Assembly (NCBI GenBank): GCA_029204225.1 | Contig: CM055096.1 | Span: 77,176,828 to 77,240,827 of the forward strand | Direction: 5' to 3' | Length of the DNA stretch: 64,000 bases | Source: Diphasiastrum complanatum | Lineage: Eukaryota; Streptophyta; Lycopodiopsida; Lycopodiales; Lycopodiaceae | Part shown: positions 45,901 to 57,453 of the stretch, piece after piece | How positions within the stretch are numbered: position 1 is the stretch's first letter | How the letters are laid out: the number at the start of each line of letters is the position of its first letter | Notes under the pieces: generated by a model | Told to the model about the DNA's origin: nothing | The model's input: the letters and a program-made list of their open reading frames with translations, nothing else | Database searches by the model: none | Position numbers and translations under genes: made by a program

Positions 45901-47089
45901 AGTGACAATTGAAGATGCCAATGCGAAAGCGGAGTGACATCATTCAATATGAGTTGTAGTGGGTCCTGCAACACATTAGGGGTGGGATGTGTTGGCTAAT
46001 TTGATGAATCCCAACGATACTCGACTAGAGCTACTCAAGAGCACCTCTTACCTTAGACCGAGGAGGTCTCTGAAAAGACGAGATGAACGAAGACTGAGAG
46101 CCGAGTATGAGAGGTAAGGAATACTAGTTAATACTGTCAAGTAGAAACTGTGTAAGCCTCATGGTGAATCCTGAAAGATAAAATGACCATGTAGGAACTA
46201 GTATTTCTAGGCTACTGTAATAAATGCAAGTAGAGTGAGCCACCTTTTGATGGTGACCTCTAGTGGAGAGCATAATTCCACTTGTAATTTGTGAAATGTG
46301 GAAATGGCACTAGGATGCCACCTAAGGAGCTCTCTTGTTTATTTAAGAGACTCACCCTTGTAGAAGGGAGTTTTTTGTGTAATGCATCTACTCCATGTCC
46401 AAATGAGAAGAGCCTCCTTGAGTGATTCTCTCATGATCATGCCCTTCCATACCTTGTGTGTGGTTGTGGATTAGTGGTGGATTTGTTTTCTTGCCTTCCT
46501 AGCTGTGGATTAGATTTCCTTTCTTGCTTGTGGAATAATGTAGGAATCAACATTCAGGTAAACTAAATAGGCTGGATTTGTGGTGTAAATCTTGCATATC
46601 CTCTTACAATCTAGTTCTTGATTGTTCTTGGGGTGTCCAAGAATCAAGAAATGTGTGTTTTTTTATTCTTGGACTTCTAAAATGATGTTAAATTAGTTCT
46701 TTTTTTATCGTTTTGGGGATTAATGCAGTTGTAGTTTTAGTGTTTAGGATCTGATTCATTTTGTTTTTGTAGCATTAAAATAGGATTTCATGGCATTTCA
46801 ACTACTCTACACGCTGCTTTCTTGGTTGAATGCATGATCTGCATGTTTGGTCAGAAGCATGTGATTTCAGTTCAAGAGTGACTTCCCTGAGTCGTCCTCT
46901 GACAGGCAAGACAATACTACAACGATTACCAGTCCCTTTCTACCTTATTTGGGCTTTGAATAAGAATGTTAACTTCAAGAAATTGCCCAACATAGCTTGG
47001 TAACACGCAGAAAATAGTTATTGTAAACAAGAAACAAGAAAGAATAAGCCAACTGATTCTCTAGAGCAGGGAATCAGTATACATGTCCC
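45901..47089. other. No gene; repeat copy and possible LTR
   Basis: 46030-46110 carries the second copy of the LRPxRSLK-coding repeat seen at 22163. A TATA-like TTATTTAAGAG near 46338 and the following untranslated-looking sequence suggest an LTR, but no borders can be set. Confidence 0.35.
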
Positions 47090-47395
47090 AAACTTCTTGG
47101 TTTGTCAATTGTTCTGTAGCCATACATCCTTCATGATTAGAAATCACACATGAAAAGTTTACAAGCATGTCCAATGAACTCAACATTAAGCCCCTTGTCA
47201 ATCATTTGACTAACACTAAGCAAGTTCGAAGGAATATACAATACATTTTCAAGATTTGCTTTCCTATTTGTTCAAAGAAAATTGAGGAATTGTGCCTATG
47301 CCTTTGATGTCACATTGACCATCATTTGTAGTATAGATGATGTTGCTTTCTCCCTCATAAGATATTAAGGATGAAAAGTATTCCTTATGTCTTGC
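47090..47395 (-). pseudogene. PR: Copia K protease fragment
   Basis: On the minus strand RHKEYFSSLISYEGE, ANDGxC-type TTNDGQCDIKGIGTIP, then VLYIPSNLL and SQMIDKGLNVEF can be read with small frame changes. This is the C-terminal part of a Copia protease like those of D and E. The active-site DSG side is replaced by the CACTA-like piece at 47396. Confidence 0.75.
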
Positions 47396-47569
47396 GGAAT
47401 TTTTGGTTCCAAAATCCGGCAGGTTGTGCTCGTCGGATTGCAAAAAGTCGTCGGATTTTGACGACCTTATAGCGACGTGTTTTTTTGACATCTGCGACGA
47501 ATTAAAAAAAAAGTAAGCTCGCGATTCACGTTGCAAAACATGTCACAAATCGCGACGGGTGTTGTAGTG
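47396..47569 (-). mobile_element. CACTA-type transposon end fragment
   Basis: On the minus strand it starts CACTACAACACCCGTCGCGA, the CACTACAA terminus typical of En/Spm (CACTA) transposons. CpG-rich subterminal motifs follow (CGTCGGATT twice). No matching second terminus is found; at 47396 it passes directly into Copia protease. About 174 bp. Confidence 0.6.
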
Positions 47570-47570
47570 T

Positions 47571-47701
47571 TCAATTCTTGCAACTATGTCCATAAGTTCA
47601 TTCAACGGAAGTAAGGACTCCATCCTCACTTTCCAAGTAGAGTAGTTTCATGAACTCAACCTATCCTTAGATTCTAATATGATCCCACCATTGGAAGCCA
47701 T
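47571..47701 (-). pseudogene. gag: Copia K gag N-terminus
   Basis: ATG at 47701 opens MASNGGIILESKDRLSS, a stop, then NYSTWKVRMESLLPLNELMD, parallel to B gag. It is cut after about 43 codons at the CACTA fragment. The middle and end of gag are missing. Confidence 0.8.
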
Positions 47702-49569
47702 GAATATAATGATTCTTCAATTTTTAGGTTATGTCCTAATGCACCTCGCACTCACTTTTCTTTCAACAAATGATGGATAAGGATATCTATAAAGATCTAG
47801 GACCCTAAAACACTTTTCTTTTTAACCTAGATGGTTTCCAAGCATAGAAAGGAAGACTGAAACACATGCAACACTTTGCACACACCAAGAATGGATTACA
47901 AACTCAAACCAACCTAAACACACTCTTTCTTAAGCTCTCAAACTTTCCAGCAAGTTACCAAATCAAGTTATGGTGTGAAGAGTTACTTGCATTCTTAGAA
48001 GATACACAAAACTAGGATGCCAAGTTTACCCAGTAGCGAACAAACTTGATCAACATATGATCAACACACTAAGATAATGATTCAACCTATAAAACCAAAC
48101 TTCTAAAAGTTTATAAACTCCAGCAAGTGATAAATACAACTTTAGAGGTGATTGTACAAGCACACTTAGTGAATCACAAGACTAGCTTCACTAGCTTTGT
48201 CAAATCTTGATGTTTAGATGTAGATCTAAGATCACTTCACATGAGAATCTTCCTCAACCTGTTAAGAACCTGAAAACACATTTGCATAATGGTTAAAACC
48301 CTCTATCAAATGCTCCAATCAAATTACATAAGGAGAGTTACTTATATGCTCAACAAAGTACATCAAAATTTATGCCAAAAGTGATGACAATCTTTACAAT
48401 ATGCTTTGCACAATGGAGCTTAGAATATGTTCACCCAAAAAGGGGATCTTTCATCCAAATGGGAGCTTTGCTCATCCTTTAGAATAACTACAAACTCACT
48501 CAAAGAGCATTTGTCATCCACTTAAGGAGAAATTTCATCCACTTAAGGAGAGTGTTCATCCAAAAAATGAGATTGTCAACAATAGAATGAAAAGAACATT
48601 GTTAGTATTGAATATGCACAAGCCTCACAATCAACAAATGACAAGATGTGATGATCTGATCCAAAATAGCCTCTTCTCAGCCTCTGATCTTCAATAGACT
48701 TGAAATATGCTTTTGATCCACAAGTTCAATTCACAAAACAAACGTCACTAAGATTTGATCAACAATGTAATGCATAATCATGCTAGAACTGATCAAACAT
48801 CCAAATATCACCAAAAATGGAAACCTTACTAAAAATAATGGCCATCTAGCTCTTACCATGAGAAAAATATAGATACTAAGTGGATATAAACTCCAAGATC
48901 ATTGGCTTGAATGCTTGCACTCCAAACTACATAAGCTAGGAATTGGCAAAACATTCTATGCTATCTAGAATGCAAAAGAACTTGACCAAAAAGGATTTAC
49001 CACAAATGTAAACTCTCATAAAAATCAAGTGTGGTCCAAAATAGCACTATACAGTTTGCACTACATCAGCCTGCAACTTTTGAAAAGCACCTAAGATGAT
49101 ACACACAAGCTTGAACTCAATCACTACACATTGCCAACAATGGACGGAGAAACCAATAAAAAAATCTCTCATTAAGCAAATGAATACAATGGATCTGCTC
49201 CAACCAGTTTCTCTACAAAATTCAGCCTAATATAGGTGAGAGAGATGACTCTCTCTCCTCTCTCTAAAACCTAGGACCCAATTGTAGGGCACCACTAGCC
49301 TAAAATAGCCAATTTTGGCCTATATGTCCAAATGACATGATTTTGGTGTCATTTCGAAGGTCCTGAAGTTTGAAACTTTTTCAATATGAAATATATACTA
49401 AAATAAAAGTATCTAGACCTTTTCCACACGTGTGAAAGGTTATATCCAAAATTATGTGCCAAAATTACCAAATTTGGCCTAAAACTAGTCAAGAAAATGT
49501 TGACATTTTTCACAAAGTTTAGAAGCAACTTCATTGATATTAGATTGTCATATAGCAATTTGACTCAGC
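47702..49569 (-). other. Upstream region of Copia K
   Basis: About 1.9 kb without a gene, presumably leader and LTR of K. It holds CACACGTGTG at 49425-49434 and the second copy of the 150-bp direct repeat. I could not find a PBS. Confidence 0.4.
48863..49010 (+). repeat. Direct repeat, copy 2
   Basis: Partner of 40484-40640. Here it lies inside the presumed leader of Copia K, so copy 1 next to the non-LTR-type RT is probably a piece of a K-like leader. Confidence 0.85.
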
Positions 49570-49737
49570 CCTTTACAAAGATCTTTTCTTAAGATTTTAT
49601 TGTTTACAATTTTGCAATCCATAGAGACTACATTCATAAAATCACTTGAGACAAACTTCTTTAGGCGTTTACCTGTTGAATAACATGTAGAGTCATCAAA
49701 GCTAAAATCACAAAAGACTTCATAAGGTTTTTACCAA

Positions 49738-50058
49738 TCACATTGATATGAGGTCGATAGTCCAACCAAAAACAATATCCTCAAAAAAGTCATCAGTAGA
49801 GCCAAAAATGTATAGTAAAGTCTTGACATAAAGTTGTTTGATGTTGATATTCTCAAAACTTCTATTATAGTAACGTAAATGCAAAAGAGCCTTCTCTTTG
49901 TTGATACAATCACTAAGCTGAACCTGCTTCATCGACATTGATGACCAACACCCTTTTATATTTTCTCTGGATAACAATTGATGCTCAACTATGACACCTG
50001 TCTTCCTCACCGAACTAATTCGTGCGCTTTTGTTTTGTGGGATGGTGGCAAGAAACAA
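49738..50058 (-). pseudogene. Unassigned minus-strand frame
   Basis: 106-residue frame (MFLATIPQNKSARIS...), without a motif I recognise. Text continuing on the minus strand to about 49575 (KRLKKFVSSDFMN) can be read in another frame. Its charged, aromatic composition is more protein-like than most random frames here, so it may be a remnant of an unknown element. Confidence 0.2.
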
Positions 50059-50305
50059 CTAAGTTTCTCAATACTTGCTTCACTTTATGGTACCATATAC
50101 TGTAAGTTTTTATATAGCTTTGTGTAAACATGTTATGCTATAAGAAGACTGAAAAGGTTTGGTCTTGACTTGTCAAGAGGGAAATTTGTGTCACTCTCTA
50201 TCTCTCACACATGAAAAAATCAACTATGGCTTGTATAATGGTTTTGGCCTCCCTCCTCAGATCGGATCCAGTATTTCCATTCTCTCACAGCTATCCATAG
50301 CCATT

Positions 50306-50600
50306 GGACATTTTCCTATCTTCAAGAGATCTTGATCAATGAAGAATATAGGCTTCAAGCAAGAGGTGGATCTACATCGACACTTCAAGAGGATGCTATG
50401 TTCACAAAGGGCAAATTCAAGGGCAAAACTAAAAGTAAGTGGTCTAAAGGGCAAGATCAAGTGGATGCTTCTTAAGTGCTTCTATTGTGGCATCAAAGGA
50501 CACTTTGCAAGTGAGTGCTACTAGAAGAAGATAGATAAAGGAGACAAGCAAGGTAATCTTACTCTTGATGAGGATGGTTTGGATGTTCAAGATGCAATGA
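50306..50600 (+). pseudogene. gag: Element E gag end
   Basis: Reads FPIFK, LINEEYRLQARGGSTSTLQEDAMFTKGKFKG, then after a stop and shift a zinc knuckle CFYCGIKGHFASEC, then another stop (CYxKKID). Close to element D gag. Upstream gag is missing. Confidence 0.82.
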
Positions 50601-50610
50601 TGATGCTTTT

Positions 50611-51949
50611 GTGATGTCTTCATGTATGCTTGCTAATGATGGAGATCTAGATCCTTGGTGGATTGATAGTGGAGCAAGTTCACATATGACTTTTCACAAA
50701 GAGTACTTCACTTCTTTGTTGGCATATGGAGATGACAAGAGGGTGATTTACATGGCCAATGATGGTGAGTGTGCAATCAAAGGGATTGGCACAATTTCTA
50801 CTTCTCTCTCTACAAATAGGAATGTTCATTTGAAGGATGTCTTGTTTATTCCATCTATTACCAATAATTTGCTTAGTGTGAGTCAAATGCTAAGTAAAGG
50901 CCTGAAGGTGGAGTTTGATGGAGATGCTTGTATGATCAAAATGAAGGATGTATTGGTTGGAAAAGGTAAAAGGCAAGGGAAGTTGTTCAAACTAGATGCT
51001 CCTGTTATTGCTAACCAAGTTGGATGTACTATTGCGAGGGAGAAAATACCTATTCAAGAGGTTTGGCATAAAAGGATGGGACACCTCAACTTCAAGTCAT
51101 TGGAGGTAATGGTCAGGAAGAAGATTGTGATAGGTCTTCCAAGTTCCTTAAGTGGCATCAAACATGTTTGTGAGTCTTGTGCTTTGTCTAAGTCACATAG
51201 ACAACCTTATACTAGATCTATATCTAGATCTACAAAGCCTTTTCAACTTGTACATTTAGATCTTCATGGATTTACTACAATCAGCAATTGTGGAGCTAAG
51301 ATGTATGTAACATTCATTGATGATTTTAGTAGATTTTGTTGGATCTATCTACTAAAGAGCAAGGATGAAGTGTATGATGTATTTATCAAGTTCAAGAATT
51401 CAAGGGAGAACCAATTTTCCACAAAGATCAAGTGCTGAAGGAGTGACAATGGTGGTGAGTACATATCTACCAAGTTCAAGGCCTTTTGTGATGAGCATGG
51501 GATCAAGAGGAGTATACAACATCAAGGACCCCACAACAAAATGGAGTGGCTGAAAGGAAGAATAGGACTTTATGTGAAAGTGCTAAAGCTATGAGGTTAA
51601 GTGCTAATCTTGACAAACCATTTTGGGATCCAGCTTTGTTGTGTGCCAATTTCTTGTGCAATAGGTGGCTGAGTGCTATTTTGGATGGAAGGACACCTTT
51701 TGAGATGCTATTCAAGAGGAGGCCGAGTGTCAACTTTCTAAGAACCGTTGGATGCACATGCTATGTCAACATTACTCTTGATGATAGGACCAAGGAGGAT
51801 CCATCTACATTCCTTCTACTAACAAAGTGATTGTTGGTAGAGATGTCATCATTGATGAGGGGAACATTCCAAAAGTATCTTCAAGCATGATTGATGGTGA
51901 GGTAGATGGATCTAACATTCTTGATGTTGATGTAAAGGATCCTACTTTG
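50611..51949 (+). pseudogene. PR-INT: Element E protease and integrase
   Basis: The frame 50611-51438 begins with the protease site WWIDSGASSHMTF (aspartate codon at 50665), continues ANDGECAIKGIGTIS, VLFIPSITNNLLSVSQM and GKLFKLDA, then the integrase zinc region VWHKRMGHLNFKSL and CESCALSKSH. The first catalytic aspartate (LVHLDLHGF) is kept. A TGA at 51436 precedes RSDNGGEY, holding the second. After a frameshift, NGVAERKNRTL keeps the catalytic glutamate, and FWDPALLCANFLCN and VGCTCYVN follow. A small deletion at 51815 removes the GYSxxSKGY segment. This is the best preserved integrase core here. Confidence 0.88.
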
Positions 51950-52782
51950 TGTGAAAAATGCAAAAATAAGCTTGGTAGAGGCCAAAAATCTTGTATATAG
52001 ATGATTACACATGTGTGGAGCCTGTTACCACGTGTGAAAATAATGTACTTGTCATGTACCATAATCATATAGGTTGTACATATGATCTAATTCAAGTTCT
52101 AGTGGCTAAAAAGGCCAAAAACTAGTTTTCTAGACATATGACACATAGCATCAATCTATTGATTGCATGAGCCACATCCTTTGGTTAGGTGTCATATCAC
52201 ATGTGTAGAGGACAGCTCACATGTGTGAAATAAGCTGAAGTAGGCAAATTTTGACTTCTAGAAGATTTCCAAGTAGATCTCCATATAGAAAGAAAATGGA
52301 CCAAAAGTGCTCAAAATAGAAGGTTTTGTCCAAGTGTCATTTTTGCATGATGAATCATCATATGACAAAGCACCTTCACACATGTGGGATCATAGGGATG
52401 ATCAGTACCACGAGCTCCCACTTATTGTATATATAGATCCACATTTGGCCATAATCAATGTGAGACACCAATCTGGGTTTAGGAAGCAATTTTGAGTGAT
52501 TCTCTCCATTTGTCTACATTTGTTTTGATTGTTTTGAGGTTCTATCAATGTGTAATTGATTTTCAAGTTGGAGTCCGTACCCTGACAGGGTTTCACACGT
52601 GTGAAACCAGCAAGTACATTTACCTTCAATAAATGATTGTTCTTGTTTGGATTTTATGTCTAGAATTGATCTAGATTGATCTTAATCTTATGTAGATTGA
52701 TAGATCAAGTAAATCTAACATCCAATCCCTCTTGAGGATCAGATTAGGATCCACTCTTGGTCCTTTTTGTACTTTTTCCACA
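51950..52782 (+). repeat. 5' LTR of F
   Basis: TGTGAAAAATGC to TTTTTCCACA. It contains TATATAGA near 51995 and 52431, several CACATGTG/CACGTG variants, and a 20-nt perfect palindrome at 52589-52608 centred on TTTCACACGTGTGAAA. Confidence 0.93.
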
Positions 52783-52795
52783 TGGTATCAAAGCC
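52783..52795 (+). other. Primer-binding site of F
   Basis: TGGTATCAAAGCC directly after the LTR CA end. Confidence 0.9.
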
Positions 52796-54448
52796 TAGTA
52801 CAAGAGGTTTTGTTGAAATTGATAGGGTTAATCCAAATCAAAGCCAAAATTAGCAGTTTTTGGAAACTAGTCAAATTTTGTGTAGCGAGTTGGATTTGAT
52901 AGCTATCCTCAAAATTTTTGGTCCAAATCTTGTTGTGGGCTGTAGGAACACTTTTCACACGTGTGAGGCCGTACAACTCCGGTTTTGACTGAGAAATTTC
53001 AAAAATTTGTAGAATTTGACTCACATACTCAATTTGAGTGTTTTTTGGTGCAAAATCAAGCATTTTCTATAGAGAATCTAATCCCTTGATTAGCTCTTGG
53101 ATTCGATCAGCCAAGAAATTAAATTTGAAGCTTGAAATAGGTGCATTAATTGATCATCTCTGATTTTTTGAGTGTATGTTGAAGTTGAGAGAGATTTTGC
53201 TAAGATCATAGATTAAGGAGTGATATGCAAGGTGAGAGGTTGAAATCCATTGTACCATCACTCTAGATTTGTTCAAGAGTGATAGGGTCAAGTTTAGAAG
53301 CATCAATTTGCTAGAAAACATCCTTGGATCTGTCCTCCAAGTGAAACCTTTGAGAGTTTCTAGTGCATATAGAGCATCTATGCAAATCTTTTGTAGAATT
53401 TGACATAGATTGGCTTAAATTGAGAGTTCTAGAAAAGAGATTGAGATCCAAGTCACATTATTCAATCCTACTCAATTTTTTTGAGTGTTTGTGAGGTTTG
53501 AAAAGAGTCATTAAGGTGTCTATGGCAAATGTGTAGAGAGAGATCCAATTTTCTAAGAGTTCCTTCCTTTGTAGAAGGCAAGATCTAGAAGCTCATTGTG
53601 TTGTTATTGGTGGAGAATTTGTATTCTCCTAGGTGATCAAATCTTTCTAAGTGGCATTAGATCTTTGAAGCACAATATCTTAGTGAGAAAAATCACAACT
53701 TTTGATTTTGAATTTCATTCCAAGTCTTAAAAGTAGAGTAATTGGTGGAATCCAATAGGAGTGATTGAATTCAATTTGTTGAGCAAAAATTGACATAGTA
53801 TGTATGAAACTCAAATTAGTTCTATTCAACTTTCTTTGTGAGAGTGCGAGGGTCAATTTGTGATCCCATTTGATGTCTAGAATGAGGAGGAGTCCATATT
53901 TGAGTATTAATGTATGGTTGAGATCTTTGTGTCTCTAGTTGTCTAATTTTTAAGCTTTGTGAAAAAATGGTGGTATAGCTTGTTTTCATCAAATCAAATT
54001 CATTCTAAATCTCAAGAGTGAGATTATTTGGGTCAAGAGTGAGTCCAAAAGAAGTGATTAAGTTTGATTTTCATGTGTTTGAAACAAATCCATCTTTTGT
54101 TCAAGAATCTCAAGTGTTGAGAGAACTAGTCAAGTGAAAAGGAAAATCTAAGTGTCAAATCTTTTTCATATCCATTTCAACTTTCAAAAGAAAGAGTCAT
54201 TGGTATTTGATAAGTCCAATAGGAGATTGGATCTGATTTCTTTAGTGATTTGATTCAAAGATTGTGTGCTTTTGTCTTAGTGATCAAAGCAAAGTTTCCA
54301 AGTGACTAGTCATTACTGTGAAGATTGATTCTTAGGTTTGTGAGCTAGATCTTTTGTAGATCGTTCTAGATTATTGAAGATGTTCAAATCTAGTCTCTTG
54401 AAAGTCACAAATTACATTTGTAGAATCATATCACAGGTTTTTATTCAC
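52796..54448 (+). other. Leader of F
   Basis: 1.65 kb, A/T-rich, no gene. TCACACGTGTGA lies at 52955-52966, about 177 nt after the PBS and followed by GGCCGTACAAC, as in B. Confidence 0.55.
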
Positions 54449-55660
54449 ATGGCATCAATAGGTGGCATCCTACTGAAGGAAAGAAAGGATCCTAAGTGCA
54501 ACCTTTGTGGCAAGGGAGGATATATTTTCTCAAGATGCTACAGAAAGAAGACCAATCCATCCAAGGAGAACCAAGGCAAGGGGGCCGAGGTGAAGGATGG
54601 AGCTTCAAGTTCGAAATGCAAATACAAGAAGGACAAGTCCAAGGAAAGGTGTTTCCTTTGTGGAAAGGTGAATGAGGCTTGGAGTTTCATAAGGACTTGC
54701 AAGATTTGTCTTCAAGAGTCCATCACAACACATGTCAAATATTTTGAAATTTTTTATTTGGAAGTACATTGTTTGGTTCAAGATGCAAAGATAGATGTCA
54801 CTTTCATGAAAGTAACCTGGATTTATTTTATGTCCTTGGAAAGTATTTTGCTTGGAACTTTAGATAAGTTCAAACTTATTGTTATGATCCAAGAGATATC
54901 AATCAAGAATAAGGAGCATCAATCACAAAATGAAAATAGTTTCATTTATGCTCTCATGTCAACTTATGAAGATCTATTTCGCTTTGAAGGGATTTTTGTA
55001 TCTCAAAGGTGGCTTAAGACAATGCTAGTTGAGTGTGATGCCTTAAAAGATAGCAAAATATGTTTTCCTTGTAAGCTTACATTAGTTATGAAGTCAAGGG
55101 AATGGAAATATCTTCATAATGTAGGATCTTTTGGTTTCAATAAGATCATGAATGATGTGTTCATTCATAAAGATGAAAATTGTATGTTTTCAATCCTAAA
55201 GGCAAGTTGTAAACTTCTTATGAGAATAAGTGAAGCATCCAAAGTGGACACTTATATCCATAAGCAAGTAGTTAGCCTTATTGAGATGGAGATACCTTTT
55301 GATTTCAATATCAAAAAAATCATGCCAAGTTGTGGTGATTTTTGGACTTATGTTTCTAGCATAAGTAATCTTGATAATCATAGGAAGTGCATATTGAATG
55401 GTTATACTTGTTGTGATCATTATGAGACATGGAGGTCTCGGATTTCCATCAAGATGGAGCATCATGAAGAGGATCTTAAGGAGTCATCTCAAGGTTCAAG
55501 TGTGCCAAGGATTGAGGAGGAGAGACCTTCTCAAGTTGTGATTCCAAAAAGAAACTCAAGAAACATGGTTGAACCCATGTGGCTCACATTTCAAGGGAAA
55601 GAGGAGCATATCTCATGTGAAAGAGCAAGCCTCAAGGTCAAGCATCTACATGAAAATTAG
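54449..55660 (+). CDS. Zinc-knuckle protein of F with diverged pol-like tail
   Basis: Open frame of 403 residues from the ATG at 54449, chosen because MASIGGILLKE matches the gag N-termini of B and K (the frame is open 25 codons further upstream). After 14 residues nearly all of gag is deleted and the text resumes in the nucleocapsid: CNLCGKGGYIFSRC (histidine is tyrosine), a lysine-rich spacer, then CFLCGKVNEAWSFIRTC, a second degenerate knuckle. The remaining 340 residues contain faint Copia-like strings (ALMSTYEDLFRFE, MLVECDALKDSK, REWKYLHNVGSFG) where RT's N-terminus would be, but no catalytic motif. No stop or shift occurs, in contrast to other elements. It could be a nucleic-acid-binding non-autonomous product or relaxed sequence kept open by youth. 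Confidence 0.5.
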   Translation: MASIGGILLKERKDPKCNLCGKGGYIFSRCYRKKTNPSKENQGKGAEVKDGASSSKCKYKKDKSKERCFLCGKVNEAWSFIRTCKICLQESITTHVKYFEIFYLEVHCLVQDAKIDVTFMKVTWIYFMSLESILLGTLDKFKLIVMIQEISIKNKEHQSQNENSFIYALMSTYEDLFRFEGIFVSQRWLKTMLVECDALKDSKICFPCKLTLVMKSREWKYLHNVGSFGFNKIMNDVFIHKDENCMFSILKASCKLLMRISEASKVDTYIHKQVVSLIEMEIPFDFNIKKIMPSCGDFWTYVSSISNLDNHRKCILNGYTCCDHYETWRSRISIKMEHHEEDLKESSQGSSVPRIEEERPSQVVIPKRNSRNMVEPMWLTFQGKEEHISCERASLKVKHLHEN

Positions 55661-55890
55661 AAGGAATCAATTTTGGAGGTGCTAGGATGGTGCAAAGCTC
55701 TCAAGCTCATCAAAGATGTCAACATCAAAGAAGCACTATCATGGATATGGTGATTTCAGATCAACAGCAAGCTCATTGGCTGATCTTCACACCTTTTGAA
55801 CCAGCAAAGACCAATTTAGCCCATGGAGTCAAGTTCAATATCATCATGTTTTCCATCAAGCTAGATTTACCAAGCTAGATTTTTGAGGAG
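55661..55890 (+). other. 3' untranslated end of F
   Basis: About 230 bp between the stop and the LTR, ending TTTTTGAGGAG, the likely polypurine tract (55880-55890). Confidence 0.6.
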
Positions 55891-56721
55891 TGTGAAAAAT
55901 GCAAAAATAAGCTTGGTAGAGGCCAAAAATCTTGTATATAGATGATTACACATGTGTGAAGCCTGTTACCACGTGTGAAAATAATGTACTTGTCATGTAC
56001 CATAATCATATAGATTGTACATATGATTTAATTCAAGTTCTAGTGGCTAAAAAGGCCAAAAACTAGTTTTCTAGACATATGACACATGGCATCAATCTAT
56101 TGATTGCATGAGCCACATCCTTTGGTTAGGTGTCATATCACATGTGTAGAGGATAACTCACATGTGTGAAATAAGCTGAAGTAGGCGAATTTTGACTTCT
56201 AGAAGATTTCCAAGTAGATCTCCATATAGAAGGAAAATGGACCAAAAGTGCTCAAAATAGAAGGTTTTGTCCAAGTGTCATTTTTGCATGATGAATCATC
56301 ATATGACAAAGCACCTTCACACATGTGGGATCATAGGGATGATCAGTACCACGAGCTCTCACTTATTGTATATATAGAGCCACATTTGGCCATAATCAAT
56401 GTGAGACACCAATCTGGGTTTAGGAAGCAATTTTGAGTGATTCTATCCATTTGTCTACATTTGTTTTGATCGTTTTGAGGTTCTATCAATGTGTACTTGA
56501 TTTTCAGGTTGGAGTCCGTACCCTGACAGGGTTACACACGTGTGAAACCAGCAAGTACATTTACCTTCAATAAATGATTGTTCTTGTTTGGATTTTATGT
56601 CTAGAATTGATCTAGATTGATCTTAATCTTATGTAGATTGATAGATCAAGTAAATCTAACATCGAATCTCTTGAGGATCAGATTAGGATCCACTCTTGGT
56701 CCTTTTTGTACTTTTTTCACA
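55891..56721 (+). repeat. 3' LTR of F
   Basis: 831 bp, preceded by TTTTGAGGAG. The long palindrome is slightly broken here (GTTACACACGTGTGAAAC). Confidence 0.93.
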
Positions 56722-57453
56722 CTTTGGATGGTGATGATGATGGACCTTCATCAAGTCAAAAGCCAAGGAGAACATCAAGGGAAAGACAAGTACCTTCAAG
56801 GCTCACATATGATGCAAAAGGTAAGCAAGTAGTTTTTGGAGATTATGTTGCTTTCCTAACCTCTTTTGATGAACCTACAAGTGTAGATCAAGCAAGGAAA
56901 GAAGAGGAGTGGATCCAAGCAATGGATCTTGAGTATCAAGCTCTTATGAAGAATGGAACATGGAGATTGGTGGAGTTACCTAAGGACAAGAAAGCTATTG
57001 GATGTAAATGGATCTTCAAGGTGAAGACAAACGAAGATGGATCTATCAACAAGTACAAGGCAAGGTTAGTGGCAAAAGGATATGCTCAACAACAAGGGAT
57101 TGACTATGATGAGACCTTTGCACCCTGTGGGAAAGATGGTAAGCATTCGAGTCATCATTTCACTTGCTACACTTTATGGATGAGATCTATGGCAAATGGA
57201 CATTTCAAATGCATTATTGAATAGTGATCTTGAGGAGGAAGTGTACATGGAGCAGCCCGAGAGCTACATTTCATCAACAAAGCCAAATTATTTGTGTCTA
57301 CTACAAAAGAGCTTGCATGGCCTTAAGCAAGCACCAAGGAGTTGGTATGCTAAGCTTAGCACTTTTTTACTCTCTGAAGGCTTTGTTATGAGTGAGTATG
57401 ATCATTCACTTTATTATAGGTTTGCTGGAAATGATGTTACCATCTTGCTCTAG
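56722..57453 (+). pseudogene. RT: Element E reverse transcriptase, lacking catalytic box
   Basis: The frame from 56722 reads DGDDDGPSSSQKPRRTSRE, EEWIQAMDLEYQALMKNGTW, KKAIGCKWIFKVKTNEDGS and KYKARLVAKGYAQQ. After a frameshift near 57125 it continues GMDISNALLNSDLEEEVYME and LQKSLHGLKQAPRSWYAK, LSEGFVMSEYDHSLYY, then VTILL. There the next residues should be YVDD. Instead the sequence jumps into RNase H at 57453. Confidence 0.88.

Larger units (their letters stand above)
51950..56721 (+). mobile_element. Non-autonomous Copia element F nested in E
   Basis: 4,772 bp with 833- and 831-bp LTRs, perfect CTTTG target duplications (51945-51949 and 56722-56726), PBS, 1.65-kb leader, one intact 428-residue frame and a polypurine end. 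By my count the LTRs differ by about 17 substitutions and one 2-bp gap, roughly 98% identity, making it the youngest datable insertion here. It encodes no recognisable protease, integrase or RT motif, so it must have been moved by enzymes of other elements. Confidence 0.9.

Noticed and set aside
52307..52495. 62-codon frame present twice (also 56248-56436)
   Set aside because: It lies inside the two LTRs of F and is duplicated only because LTRs are.
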